Origin: Phallus indusiatus
Lineage: Eukaryota > Basidiomycota > Agaricomycetes > Phallales > Phallaceae
Assembly (NCBI GenBank): GCA_027605045.1
Contig: JAQFWX010000114.1
Span: 46,390-110,389 of the forward strand
Length of the DNA stretch: 64,000 bases
Direction of reading: 5' to 3'
The notes under the pieces are model-generated. The model did not search any database. It was not told where the DNA came from and worked only from the letters and a program-made list of their open reading frames with translations. Made by a program: the position numbers and the translations under genes. The stretch's first letter is position 1. Each line of letters begins with the position of its first letter. Below are positions 51,610-64,000 of the stretch, piece by piece.

Positions 51610-51788
51610 CTATAAATTTGATTTGAATTGGTCTTGTCACCTTTGGACATACTTCCTATTTACATCTATTTATATCAATGGGACAAAGTGGACGCGCCCG
51701 AAGTCTGACGCGTGACCATATGAGTCTGGCGTCGGTCACGGGCACCGGCTGCCACAACTAGTTCACTTCGGCCAGTACATTCGCTAAC

Positions 51789-54276
51789 ATGGAAGCTATG
51801 CGAGCTCGTCTTTCCAATAATATGGAGATAATTCCTTTAGGAAAAAGAAGAGAGGTGTTATTCAAGAGAATCTGGGTCAAACATCCTTCAAAAAACTCGT
51901 TCAACCGCCACTCGCCGTCCCGCCCCCACCCAGCAGACCCCGAAAGCGTTCCCAGTCCCTCTCGGATTCTAGCGACGACCAGTTAGACCTTTTGTCGCAA
52001 CCTTCACCGCCCCCATCATCCAGTCTGGACAAATCACAGGTATGTCAACTTTTTCGTCCCAGGTCGAACCCTCGTAATGACCCTCAAAGACCACGAGCTG
52101 GAAGTCTGGTGCTCCTTCCTTCAAAGCGTCTCCCAGACTGAACAAACGCGTGCCGAAACCCAAACCCAAACCCCGTATGGTTCAGTTGAAGCCAAAGGGT
52201 TCTCCTTCGCCAAGGAAATATCAAAAATCGTTGAAAATGCCCCCTTCCAACCAGCTAGCTAATGATTCACAAAGTTATGACGATGAGCTCCTTAGTTCTC
52301 CACTCGAGGAACTCAGTCAGAATACCACTGAATATGTAAAGAAAACCAAGAATACAAAAGGCAGGCGCAAATTGGAAATACAAGAATTTCCCATGGACGT
52401 GGATGCGATCAAAAGTTCCCTCATGTCAAAGTGTTCAACGGAGAACGACTTCGCACCATTTTCCGTGACCCCTCCCAAAAAAATAAAGCCTTCACATAAT
52501 CAAACGAAAACAGAACTGGCCCCCTTTCCCATGGACATTCCCGGTGACAAGCAGCCGTCCACTTCAAGTCATAATCGCATTTCACTTGAGTCAAACGCTC
52601 TATCATATGATGGACTACGACCTTTTCCGATGAGTATTCCTAGCAAGCCTCAAACTGAGTACTTTCCAACGTCCGTAAATTCGAAAGTTCTACAGGATCT
52701 GTTTTCCTAACGATATCATCACTCAGGTCTTTGCAAATGGAATGTACTATGTCGCCTGACTTACCCAGTAGAATTCAAGGTATATTTACTCATTTAATAT
52801 TTTCATCTGTTTTGACATTGCCCTTCAGTCGACCCATCGAGATTATGCCCTTACTGCGACGAGCTTTTGCCTGAAGAGCCGTCATCGACATTACGAGATT
52901 TAATGACAAAAGTCAAACGAAAATCACATAAAGATCCCCGTCCAAATAATCCTTTTGGATTAATGGCACCACTCGCTCTTTTTGCGGAAGTATGTGAAAG
53001 GCATCGATTGGAGATGAATTATCTCCCATTAGCTATGAGTCGGGGCTGGCCAATAAAGATCGACTTTGCAGCTATTCCAGATCGTATACGGGAATTCAAA
53101 AACTCTTTAGATGCCCTAATTGCCAACCCGCGAGATAGCTCCTTTTGGCTGGAACTAAAGAATGATATAGCAGCGATCGGACGGAAGAAGCTCGCTAGCG
53201 TCACTGGACAATTTGCAACTTTTGAAAAATCTCAACCGGGATAGTGAGTAAATGATTACCTCTCAGTCAAGCGGTGTTTGTAATTTCCCCCCCTTAGTTA
53301 TGGTGAACAAGGATCTATCATTATTCAACAAACTTTATACTCCCTATTTCCACCCGGAAGCGTCTTACAAGAGGCGGTTGAACCGCTTAGTGTTGAACAA
53401 TTCTTATCGCAAGTTCTTCTCCCTGAGGCTGCGACAATTTTAATTATGAAAGATATGGGACTGCCGTCTAAACAGCAGGCGCTAAATATTTTGGAGGAAA
53501 GCAAAAAATATGGTATTGCGATGTTTCCAGAAAGAGAGCAAAACAGTGCTATCTCGGAAATTGGTGAGCGTTTAGCCAAGGAACGTGCCCTGTCGCGACG
53601 TAAATATCTGGAGGAAATTGGGGACACGGAGGAGGATATCGCTAACGAAATAGAAATCGAAAAACCAAGAAAAGCGTTGAAAGGGAAGAAAAAGGCGTCT
53701 ACCTGCACTTCCTCTGAAGCAGAGACAGATTTTAGCAGTCGCCAACGACATCACATCGAACCGTCTCATGAGGTATCCCAGAAGACACCTAAACCAAGGC
53801 CGAAGCCTAAACCTCGTGGTCGTGTCAAAGACAATGATGCCCGAGCCGACGAAACCCCCCGCGCAACCGCCAAGGTTAGTAAAAAGCGTCCGATAATCCC
53901 AGCGTCGACAGAATCACTCGTTGAGCTGTCATCCTCGTCTGAAGATAACATCGATGGCTCCTGGACATTTGGCTTCAGGGGGCAAAAACACAATGAAGGT
54001 GATCCGCAAGTATATACGACGGAGAGGAAGGCCCCCAGGAAGGGTATTTCTTGCGCTGTTGATGACACTCCCAAACCGAAGCCGAGGAAGAAAACTGAGG
54101 GAACTACGAGCGAACCTGATGTTGCTGAGACTGTCTCGAAACCTTGCCGGAAACCCAAACCGAGACCAATCAAACGCAATACTAAACACGAGCTTTCCGT
54201 CTCGGAGGAAAATAACGTAGCATATATTTCAGAGGAGACGAAGGAGGAAAAATACGATTGGTTGCTTGAAATGTAA
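51789..54276 (+). CDS. RTC4-like domain protein (restriction of telomere capping 4)
   Basis: Nuclear protein carrying an RTC4-like domain (PF14474), named for a yeast gene affecting telomere capping; the molecular role is unknown. The first exon (51789-51807) joins the second with a 47-nt intron to give MEAMRARVIQENLGQTSFKK. An intron with a gtccgt donor near 52668 and another before SLQMECTMSP are needed to reach the domain. The domain (about 52830-53460) reads PSRLCPYCDELLP, NPFGLMAPLALFAEVCERHR, LPLAMSRGWPIKIDF, ASVTGQFATFEKSQPGYYGE and LPEAATILIMKDMGL. CPYC looks like a zinc ligand pair. The N-terminal half has four PFPM-type repeats; basic Pro-Lys-Arg motifs (PKPKPKPR, TPKPRPKPKPRGR, PKPRKK, RKPKPRPIKR) occur on both sides. 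Confidence 0.82.
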
Positions 54277-54566
54277 CTTATTATTAGATAACTCTTTTGT
54301 TCGTTCGTGTTGATTACACTTTTTGATCCAAACGCAAACTTAATTGTACGCTACGAAAAATTGACTATAAACATTAATGTGTGCATACCACCTGGATATA
54401 ATTATCAATTCATAGCCACAGACTGACAAGCTGGACTTTGTGAGAGAACTAATCTTCATCACTCTCCGTCGTGCGGAGCTCGAGTCGGAGTAAGGTCCGG
54501 TCAATTGAGCATTGGGCGCCAATTGTCGGACTTGAAGATTTCTTCGTCTTCAAGTTCAAAACCGAC

Positions 54567-56748
<2,182 letters not shown>

Positions 56749-57039
56749 CTTATATATATGTATAGTATATAGTGCTCCTCAACTAAAACTAGTTCTTTGC
56801 TTTTTTATATATCTTTTCGTGCTGTTTGGCGTCGTGTACATACTCGCAGTGGATGTTTATTCTACAGATACATTTTGTGACTCAAGTCCATGGCTTATTA
56901 CTATCCCAATCGTGATCTAATATAAAAACTAGCCAAAGACTGCTTCGCCCTCGCTGGGCACTTGTAACTGGCGGAGTTTAAAAACGACGGCTTGGTTCTT
57001 TCAGACGATTCATCAATTACAGGCAATTGCGGGTGGTAT

Positions 57040-60000
57040 ATGGCGACCAATAATGCATCTTTAGACCCATTGCAAACACTATCAGCAGCATTAGCAGTAC
57101 CTGCTGGTTCGCCCGAGCAGGCTGCTTTGTTAGCATCTTTGCGAGAAACGCTCGAACAACAACAACATCGAGTCCCCATCTTATGCACGACACTTATAAC
57201 AGCCATATCCAACGCCGGAGATTCACTACTGAAAAGATGGGTTCTCGACCTATTGCATTTTGCTCTAGCACGTTCAAGTCTGCCACTAGAAACACGTACT
57301 CAGCGTTAGTAAACTCATCCTTGTGTTCTGTTAAGTCTCATATGATAACTGAGTTGTGCATTCGTACCCAATATAGTTGCTTCCCAATGCCTTGATATTC
57401 TCACTGGTCTGCTTGATGATCCGAGTCCTGAAACAGTCAAGGTCGTCGTTCAATGTTTTGCAACCATGTATCCGTTGCTTTTCCGATCCTAGTTCGTCAT
57501 ACGTTCTCCGTGTTCTCACGTGATATATTTAGCATTTCCATGGTTTATTTAGTTGCTCAAACCGAAGTCTACCCCAGTCTTGGGAAACCTTATCGAGGGC
57601 CAAAACACAAATTCTCGAACTTGTTACCAATCCTCATGTATTGACGGGGTGAAGCTTGCCGCCCTCAAGTTCATGCAACGAGTTATTTTGGTTCAGACGC
57701 GGGGGGTTTCTGATCCTCGAGTGCGTGTACATACTCCATTATGTCTCTATAATATAAGCTTATGTTTTCTTTTCTCGTTTATTAGCTTCAGAATAAAGCT
57801 GATCCCAATTTGGCCCTATGTCCATCAGACCATCCGTTCATATCAAGCTCACAGCTTGAAGCTGAAGGAATGAAGCTCCTGGAACGTTCTATAACCATCC
57901 TTTTTTCAAGCCGGTAATTTATCCTCGGATGAAGTTCTTTTTTCTTTGATTGTTGATAAAGTTTTTTCTACAGGAGTGCAGACGTATTAACCGCCGTAGT
58001 GAATAGCTGGAGTAGTCTGGCTAAATTACGACCTCCTCTAGTGACTGTTATTGTAACTGCCCTTGCTCAATGGAGTCCAAGACAACTAGATGGACTTTCC
58101 GCAGTCAGCGTGAAGAGTGTCGAAAAGTCAATCAGAATTCTATTGAGTCATATATCCCGGTTCGTGGTGCATTTGTTGCGCGTTTGTGATCCCACTAATT
58201 TTTTTTGTTATCCGTTCGTAAAGGACGCCAAATGGTATGCCCCATATCCATCAAATCCAGAGCACTTTGCAAAAACAAGCGGAAAGAATGGAGTTGGCCG
58301 CGCAGGAAGAAAGGATGCGAAAGGAAGCTGCAGCCCTTGAAGCAAGTCGCAAGCGCAGCCTGCCGCAGTCGATTGAAGCCGAGCAAGGAGATGCCAAACG
58401 TGTCAAAGTCGAGCACACCCAAGTCCCAGATTCACTGTCGGAGCTTCTTTTAAATTTCGACTTCTCCTCACTGCCTGTCAATCTAGTCGCTAATATCATT
58501 ATCGCGAATTTGCAACTTCTCACTGACCAGAGTTTGAGAAATGCTATTGAGGTGATTTTAACTTTACTACATTCCATTGTTTGCCTAATTCTTTGTACCC
58601 TGTCAGGTGTTCCGAAATGCCAATCCATCAGAGGGTCCTTCCGGTACTAGTGCTCTCACTTCTGCAGCAACACAACCTATCCCTGTGTCTGATTCGGATG
58701 CGATTGCTGTCCCGATTAAAGAAGAACCTGTAGATCCTCTGCAGATGGACATGGATGAAGATGATATTGAATACGAACCAGATCGACTAAATGATCAATT
58801 GATAGTAAGTGTTCCAGATTATTACAATTCTAGGCATTACAGGACTTTTTTTAAACAGGGTAATGAAAACGCCGCGCTACCAGAACAAAGTGAAGATACT
58901 CCCCTTGCACTGATCAACTTCCAACTACCTCCTCCTCGGCCGCTATCTGAAGCCGATCGTCACACCGCTATACTCTCTGCCATAACACGAATACGGGCCG
59001 CCGGTGAAGAATTTGGTCTTTCTCCTGAACCTACTGGACCGAAAGCATTTATCGGGCTACCACCCCAGGAAATGTGGATTCTACTTCTTGTACGGATGGT
59101 TACCCGAGCCACCCCAATTCAAGAACAGAATGAGAATGAAGACCCCGACGACACCCTCAAGAAAGAACAGGAAGCCGAACAGAAAATGAAGGAAGATCAA
59201 GAGATGCGTGAGACGTTATGTGACTACATACTAGACGACTTTCCTTCTAGGTTTGCTGCAACTTTCAAGTCTTGTCTTTGTACAAATCTAATCTTTCGTG
59301 CAGAGTTCGGATAGCGGGAGTATGGATGAATGAAGAATGGTATAATGACAGGCTACGTTTACGGTATAACAGAAATTGGGTAATGTCGTATTTTTTTTCT
59401 GATTAACTTTTCAATTAACGGGTTTTCTAGCAACCGCAATACGAATTATGGCTGCAGAGGATCGTTGCTGCTCATCAGGAACGATTGAATGCCAAAGACA
59501 AGGCTTTTACGCAATTTCTGTTAGATTTACCAGCGATACCGGACGGTATATTAAGTCTCCTGAGAGAGTTCTGTACCGACCCTGACAAGTAAGCTTTAGC
59601 ATTCGATTTGTGAACTTTATTGAACAAACTCAATTTGTGTCAAGGACTCAAGTTGGTTTTTTGACGTTGAGAGAATTTGTCGTAATGCGACCGCCTTTGC
59701 GACAAGACGCAATGAATATTTTGCTGGAACTTACAACACATCCATGTATGTCGGCGTTTCTTTATCGAAGCAATATGACTGATCAACAAATTTCCCAGCT
59801 AAAGCCATCCGCACTCCAGCTATAAATACCGTAAAGCGATGGGTACCAGATACATCTCCGATGGACGAAATGGTACAAACCTATTCGCTGCGGCTTTTAA
59901 GGTTGTTGCAAAAGCGGGCATCTACCGAAGAAGAAAATAAACCAGATACGATGCATGAGGACGGCTTGGAGGACGGCCAGTTGCCACAAGAAGAATCTCT

Positions 60001-61300
60001 ACAGAGCATGTATCTTCCTGAACAAGTTACCTTACCTGCGGATAAATCTCAAGTCCTACAACATGTCGAGCTTATATTTGCACTATCCATTCGTGTTCCA
60101 GATCTTCTTGATGAGTATGCGCATTTTCTTCCTCACTGTCATTACCATTAACGGTCGTTGACAGGATTTTCCTGGCTTACACGCAGATGGATGTCACTGT
60201 ACAAGAAGCGATACAGGATCTAATCACTGCACTAATCAAGTCTATGGGTCCCTCTCACCCCAAGATTTTGGCTCTGCTGGGGACATTTCCGACTGGTGCT
60301 GATACTCTGGCTCTGCGAATCCTCACTATTTTCACAGAAAATGGCCGACCAAGCCCAACAATTGTAGCACTAGTGAAAAGCTTAATCAGCGAACGAGATC
60401 TGGATGCCCGATTCTTGATACCCATAATCGCCGAGATGGATAAGGTATGTTTGATTTAGATTTGTACTTGACTTGCCGTGTAGGTTTACGCATTAACACA
60501 GAGTGATATATTACGACATTTGCCTCGTATCGTATCAATGCTTGATGGACAGCAAGAACCGAAGAACTTGGTTCGATTGGTGTTTGAGTCGATCGTGACT
60601 ACTCCGCCGCAGACGTTTGGGAGCGTTACTTCTAACCTACCACGAGTGCGGCAAAGCGAGTTGTTAACGCCCGCCGAGCTTATGGTGCTACTACATCACT
60701 CTGAGAAAGAAATTGGTTTGAACAGTGCCAAAGAAGGTATAGTTTTCCCTTGATTTTGAGGCACATGTAATGACTAATTTTACATTGGCAGCAATATCGA
60801 TATGCTTTTCAATGACTGAAGTGTTCCGATCCGAGATTCTAGGGGTAGTAATGCAGCAGATTATGGATGAACCCGCTATTCCGCTGCTATTTATGCGGAC
60901 AGTGAGTTTAACATTGTACTCTACCAGACATCCTTTGATCTTTCGTCATTCTTCTAAGGTGATATTGTCCGTTCAAACATACAAGACATTGGTGGGGTTC
61001 GTTGCGACGACATTACTGTCGCGGTTGATTACCAAGAAGATCTGGACGATCCCCGCCCTCTGGAACGGATTTATTCACTGTGCCAAAGCTATTGCGCCCG
61101 CGAGCTTTGGGGCACTACTTCAGCTTCCAAAAGAACAGCTGCGCGAAATCGTGGATAAACAACCTGGATTAAAATCTGGGCTTCGTGATTATGTTCTCAA
61201 AAAATCGGGCAATAAAGCTAGAGTCGCAAGTTTCCTCGAAGTGTTTGGCGAAACGTCGACGAATGCTCAGCCCATTGATGTTACCCCTTCACCTGCATAA
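57040..61300 (+). CDS. PTA1: Symplekin / Pta1 (mRNA 3'-end processing scaffold)
   Basis: HEAT-repeat scaffold of the cleavage and polyadenylation factor. Start 57040 (MATNNASLDPLQTLSAALAV), stop 61298-61300. The N-terminal HEAT region (DUF3453 type) has ETVKVVVQCFATMYPLL, GVKLAALKFMQRVILVQTRG, HPFISSSQLEAEGMKLLER and LRPPLVTVIVTALAQWSP. A charged helix with ERMRKEAAALEASRKR and a bipartite basic patch comes next, then an acidic Pro-rich region (VPIKEEPVDPLQMDMDEDD). Later blocks are RLRYNRNWQPQYELWLQRIV, TQMDVTVQEAIQDLI and KILALLGTFPTGADTLAL. The C-terminal domain has MDEPAIPLLFMRTV and LQLPKEQLREIV. Many introns; one (60902-60958) is 57 nt and free of stops in frame. Internal exon borders between 57.3 and 58.6 kb and at 59.6-60.2 kb are approximate. 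Confidence 0.93.
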
Positions 61301-61499
61301 GCCCTCACATATAAACATTGTGCTGATCCTTAGGAATACGGTTACTTACAGTATTTAATAATTATGTTCTAAATACATAGTCACGTGCACGTAAATTGTC
61401 CGAGCCGAATAAGATTGACAATTCAATATTCATTCAATATCTCATCCGGTAGAAACTAAAGACCTCGGTATCTCGTCCCTTCGTTTTTATTCAGGCAAA

Positions 61500-62503
61500 A
61501 TGACTGCTTACTTCAATAATCATACTCAACGTCTCTCCCAAACGCCAACCAGCGGCAACTTTCCTTCCAATTCAATCACTGTCCCAAACGCCGCACCTCC
61601 GCCACTACCGCGGCTGGATTCGAAGCTTTTCTCAACGACTGTGGCGTCAATGAATGATGATAAAGAGAAAGGAAATAAAACCACGACGTCCAATGGTTCT
61701 TCCGTAGTTGCTGCTCCCAGACCGCGATCGCTACATCCTCTGCGACATACGTACGGTGCCCGTTCACGTTCCGTTCCTCTAACGTGCATCCGTTGACTCT
61801 TTGTTTCAGCTGGGTGTTCTGGTTTAGACAGCAACGTGCCCCAAGCAAGACTCTTGACTACGAAAGCGGAATAAAGAGAATTGGCTCCTTTGCCTCGGTA
61901 GAGTCATTCTGGACCTTGTTTACGCACATGCAACCGCCGTCCAAGTTAATCCCCACCACCGACTGTTTGCTATTTCATTCTGGCGTACGTCGGCCTGTAT
62001 GGGAAGACCCACTGAATCACTCGGGGGGTAAATGGATTATTCGACTAAAGAAGGGGGTTGCGGATCGTCTCTGGGAGGACCTTGTGTGCGCTGTAGTTGG
62101 GGATCAGTTTTCCGACGACGGTGATTCAGGAGTAGGTGCTGACGCTGAAGGAAGAACAGACTTTCCCGAGATTTGTGGTTGTACAATTAGTGTAAGAAAT
62201 AATGAAGATATTCTCAGTGTATGGAATAAAGGGACAGACGTCAAAATCAACGCAGGAATACGGTATGTTTTCTCAGTGTTCAATTCAAAGCTGGTATCCT
62301 TAAGGTTTTTCGTCTGTAGAGATACCATAAAACGTGTTTTAAATTTACCGCAGAATATAATAATGGAGTATAAAACCAATTCCGGTTCGTTCTCCTCTCT
62401 TTGCACCGCTTCTCTCGCCTCACACAGCTGTTTTGTCGCAGATTCAATGGGTGATAAGTCTAGCTTTAGAAACTCTTCTATTGATCGGTCGTCCGCTCAG
62501 TAA
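61500..62503 (+). CDS. Cap-binding protein of the 4EHP (eIF4E2) type
   Basis: Binds the mRNA 5' cap; 4EHP-type proteins usually repress translation because they bind eIF4G poorly. Exons 61500-61750, 61810-62262, 62320-62384 and 62442-62503 give 276 residues. A Pro/Ser-rich N-terminus of about 75 residues precedes HPLRHTWVFWFRQQRAP. The core has IKRIGSFASVESFWTLFTHM, PVWEDPLNHSGGKWIIRLKK, ADRLWEDLVCAVVGDQF, CGCTISVRNNEDILSVWNK and RVLNLPQNIIMEYKTNS. A tyrosine (LDYESG) where canonical eIF4E has its first cap-stacking tryptophan, plus the tryptophan in VWEDP, point to the 4EHP class. An acidic insert of about 20 residues (DDGDSGVGADAEGRTD) follows the GDQF helix. The short C-terminus (DSMGDKSSFRNSSIDRSSAQ) differs from the animal proteins. 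Confidence 0.9.
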
Positions 62504-62829
62504 ATGATATAAAAGATTAATGTAATGAAAAATTTCACCTGTTTGAAATCAGGCATTGCGTCTGTTCCCAAAACTCAACTTGTTTTAAAATTTGAAATTT
62601 GATACCACGCGTGCGGTTCAAGCTTAGAGTCCAATTATTTTCCAGCTGTAAGAGCATCTGATACTGTTCCGGTTCTCTCGCTCGCTCAGTTCTATACTAA
62701 GCACGCATGAGACAGAGGGTGATTCCAAGGTATCATTAGAGAGTGGGGTAGTAGGTGAAGACATGCAAAACTTGAATCCTTATAATAATACAATTATAGT
62801 TCCACAAACGCCATAAGTATGCGCGATTC
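62504..62829. other. Convergent intergenic region
   Basis: Between the stops of the 4EHP-type gene and SGF73 (326 nt). AT-rich; no gene or repeat was seen. Confidence 0.35.
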
Positions 62830-64000
62830 CTAACGGCCAGCCGTTGTTGATGGCAAGGTTCGTCGAGCCAACGCTCCGCTCAATAGGTCGCGACAATCTC
62901 GTAAACGTTCCCGACGAGCGATAAAAAAGGCTCCATTAGTTGTTTCATCAGCAGTAGCAAGAGGTACCCCAATAAGCCCCTTTTGGCCAGCCAAACGAAT
63001 AGCCCGGATTAATCCTTCCATTTCAGTTTCCGAATCCACGTTCTCTTCTGCGCCTGCGTCCTCCTCCTCTTCTTGATCTTCGTTGGCCGTAGGGACAAGT
63101 ATACCCTTCGCATCCTTGGGTTTCTTTTTCGTGCTTGCTTTAGCTGTCTTAGGCTGCCCCTTTTTCAGCTCGCTTGCCAATTCTTTCGCCTTCCGTTTTT
63201 CTTCACGTTCACGGTCTCGTTTCTCCTTCTTCTCTGCTTTCGTCTCTTTTAACAGGCTCCACAAAGTTAGGATTGTGAGCTCGATTCCAGTCAAGGAGAA
63301 GTTCATCATAAAGCCGTGATCGGCCTTGAACTGCCCGTTTGGCCCCCATGCTGTGCGATTTACAAGTTAAGGAGCGCGAACAAGGCAAGCCTTTATCATT
63401 AATAACACCACATTGTTTATCGTAATCGACGGGCCCTAATCTAGAAATAAAAGACGGAAATATATTACTGATAGGCTGACAATACCTTTAGCACGTCCTT
63501 TGGTTATTTTCGGCGCCGGCCGTGCCTTCTTATTGGGCGGACCGTCTTCGCCATCCTCATACTTGCGCTTCTTCCCTATATACAAATGAAGTTGTGGAGC
63601 TTGTAAAGACGACGTAATGCTCAAACACACCTTCGTCACTTTTACCCTTCGCATTTTTTTTATTCGGACCAAGTTTAATGCGTTTACAATTTTCTGCCAT
63701 AAAGTCAGTTTGATAGTCCTTTCCGTGAGCAAAAGCTAAGATAAATACCCATATGATCGACTATAATGCTCTTGAGGATTGGCTTTTGACAGTCTTTACA
63801 CCGAACGATGCCAATGTCGACACTAGCAGTGAGAGGCATCTCACCGAAAACTCGCATATCCTTTGCGCTTAACCAAAAAGTTGGAGGGGATGGTAAGGAA
63901 ACGGGATCATTATGAGAGGTATCTGGATCATTTATTTCATTATCATTAGAGTCTGAGAGGGGTAAATATGCATCAAAGTGAAGGGCGGCGCATCTGAAGG
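62830..64000 (-). CDS. SGF73: SAGA complex subunit Sgf73/ataxin-7-like, 3' part
   Basis: Anchors the deubiquitylase module to SAGA in the nucleus. The 5' end runs off the window. From the right edge the chain reads [18 protein letters not shown], then a zinc-finger segment [20 protein letters not shown] with DHM and ENCK (C-x2-C ... H ... C), matching the N-terminal finger of Sgf73. A basic linker follows ([32 protein letters not shown]). The SCA7 domain is present at about 63300-63440: [53 protein letters not shown] Lys/Glu coiled coil ([20 protein letters not shown]) and an acidic part precede the C-terminus ([15 protein letters not shown]). Stop at 62830. The SCA7 signature makes the family secure. 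Confidence 0.9.

Noticed and set aside
51789..51860. Apparent frameshift between the first ATG and the body of the RTC4-like gene
   Set aside because: A 47-nt intron (donor GTCTTT, acceptor GAGAG) restores the frame with CGT across the junction, so no mutation is needed.

Overview
The window is nuclear DNA of a filamentous basidiomycete, most likely an Agaricomycete. Coding sequences are split by many 45-65 nt GT-AG introns, genes are close together on both strands, and several families have a mushroom-type flavour (multi-TM hybrid histidine kinase, Zn2Cys6/Fungal_trans regulator, RTC4-like protein, Ure2p-type GST). I rebuilt gene models by hand from splice signals, reading phase and family motifs. 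Eighteen protein-coding genes are supported, plus the 5' part of one gene at the left edge (ACC1) and the 3' part of one at the right edge (SGF73/ataxin-7-like). No rRNA, tRNA, transposon or CRISPR array was seen.

Left part (1-12.3 kb): acetyl-CoA carboxylase (partial), D-xylulokinase, a ZIP zinc transporter, a TMEM97/EXPERA ER protein, a ten-exon glutathione S-transferase with a 12-nt exon and a GC-AG intron, and CDC48/p97.

Middle (12.3-41 kb): a membrane-anchored hybrid histidine kinase, PAF1, a ROM2-like RhoGEF with two DH domains in one chain, a Zn2Cys6 transcription factor, a very large RXT3-like protein packed with Arg-Asp/Arg-Glu blocks, and an SLC35F (DUF914) transporter.

Right part (41-64 kb): two proteins I cannot name (one membrane-anchored, one intronless), a Sec72-like TPR protein, the APP1 phosphatidate phosphatase, tRNA 2'-phosphotransferase TPT1, an RTC4-like protein, U2AF large subunit, symplekin/PTA1, a 4EHP-type cap-binding protein and SGF73. 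TPT1, U2AF2, symplekin and 4EHP all act on RNA and, with RTC4-like, lie on the same strand from 50.6 to 62.5 kb. I see no operon or biosynthetic cluster, and this grouping may be chance.

Most of the window is conserved housekeeping sequence. The most unusual items are the tandem-DH RhoGEF, a perfect 11-bp hairpin carrying a 5' splice-site-like sequence inside the unusually long first intron of the U2AF2 gene, GC-AG introns that interrupt the GST fold and the zinc cluster of the transcription factor, an orphan cluster of ACGCGT boxes beside a TATA box in a gene-free gap, and repeated PFPM-type motifs in the RTC4-like protein. I found no convincing wholly new multi-gene system.
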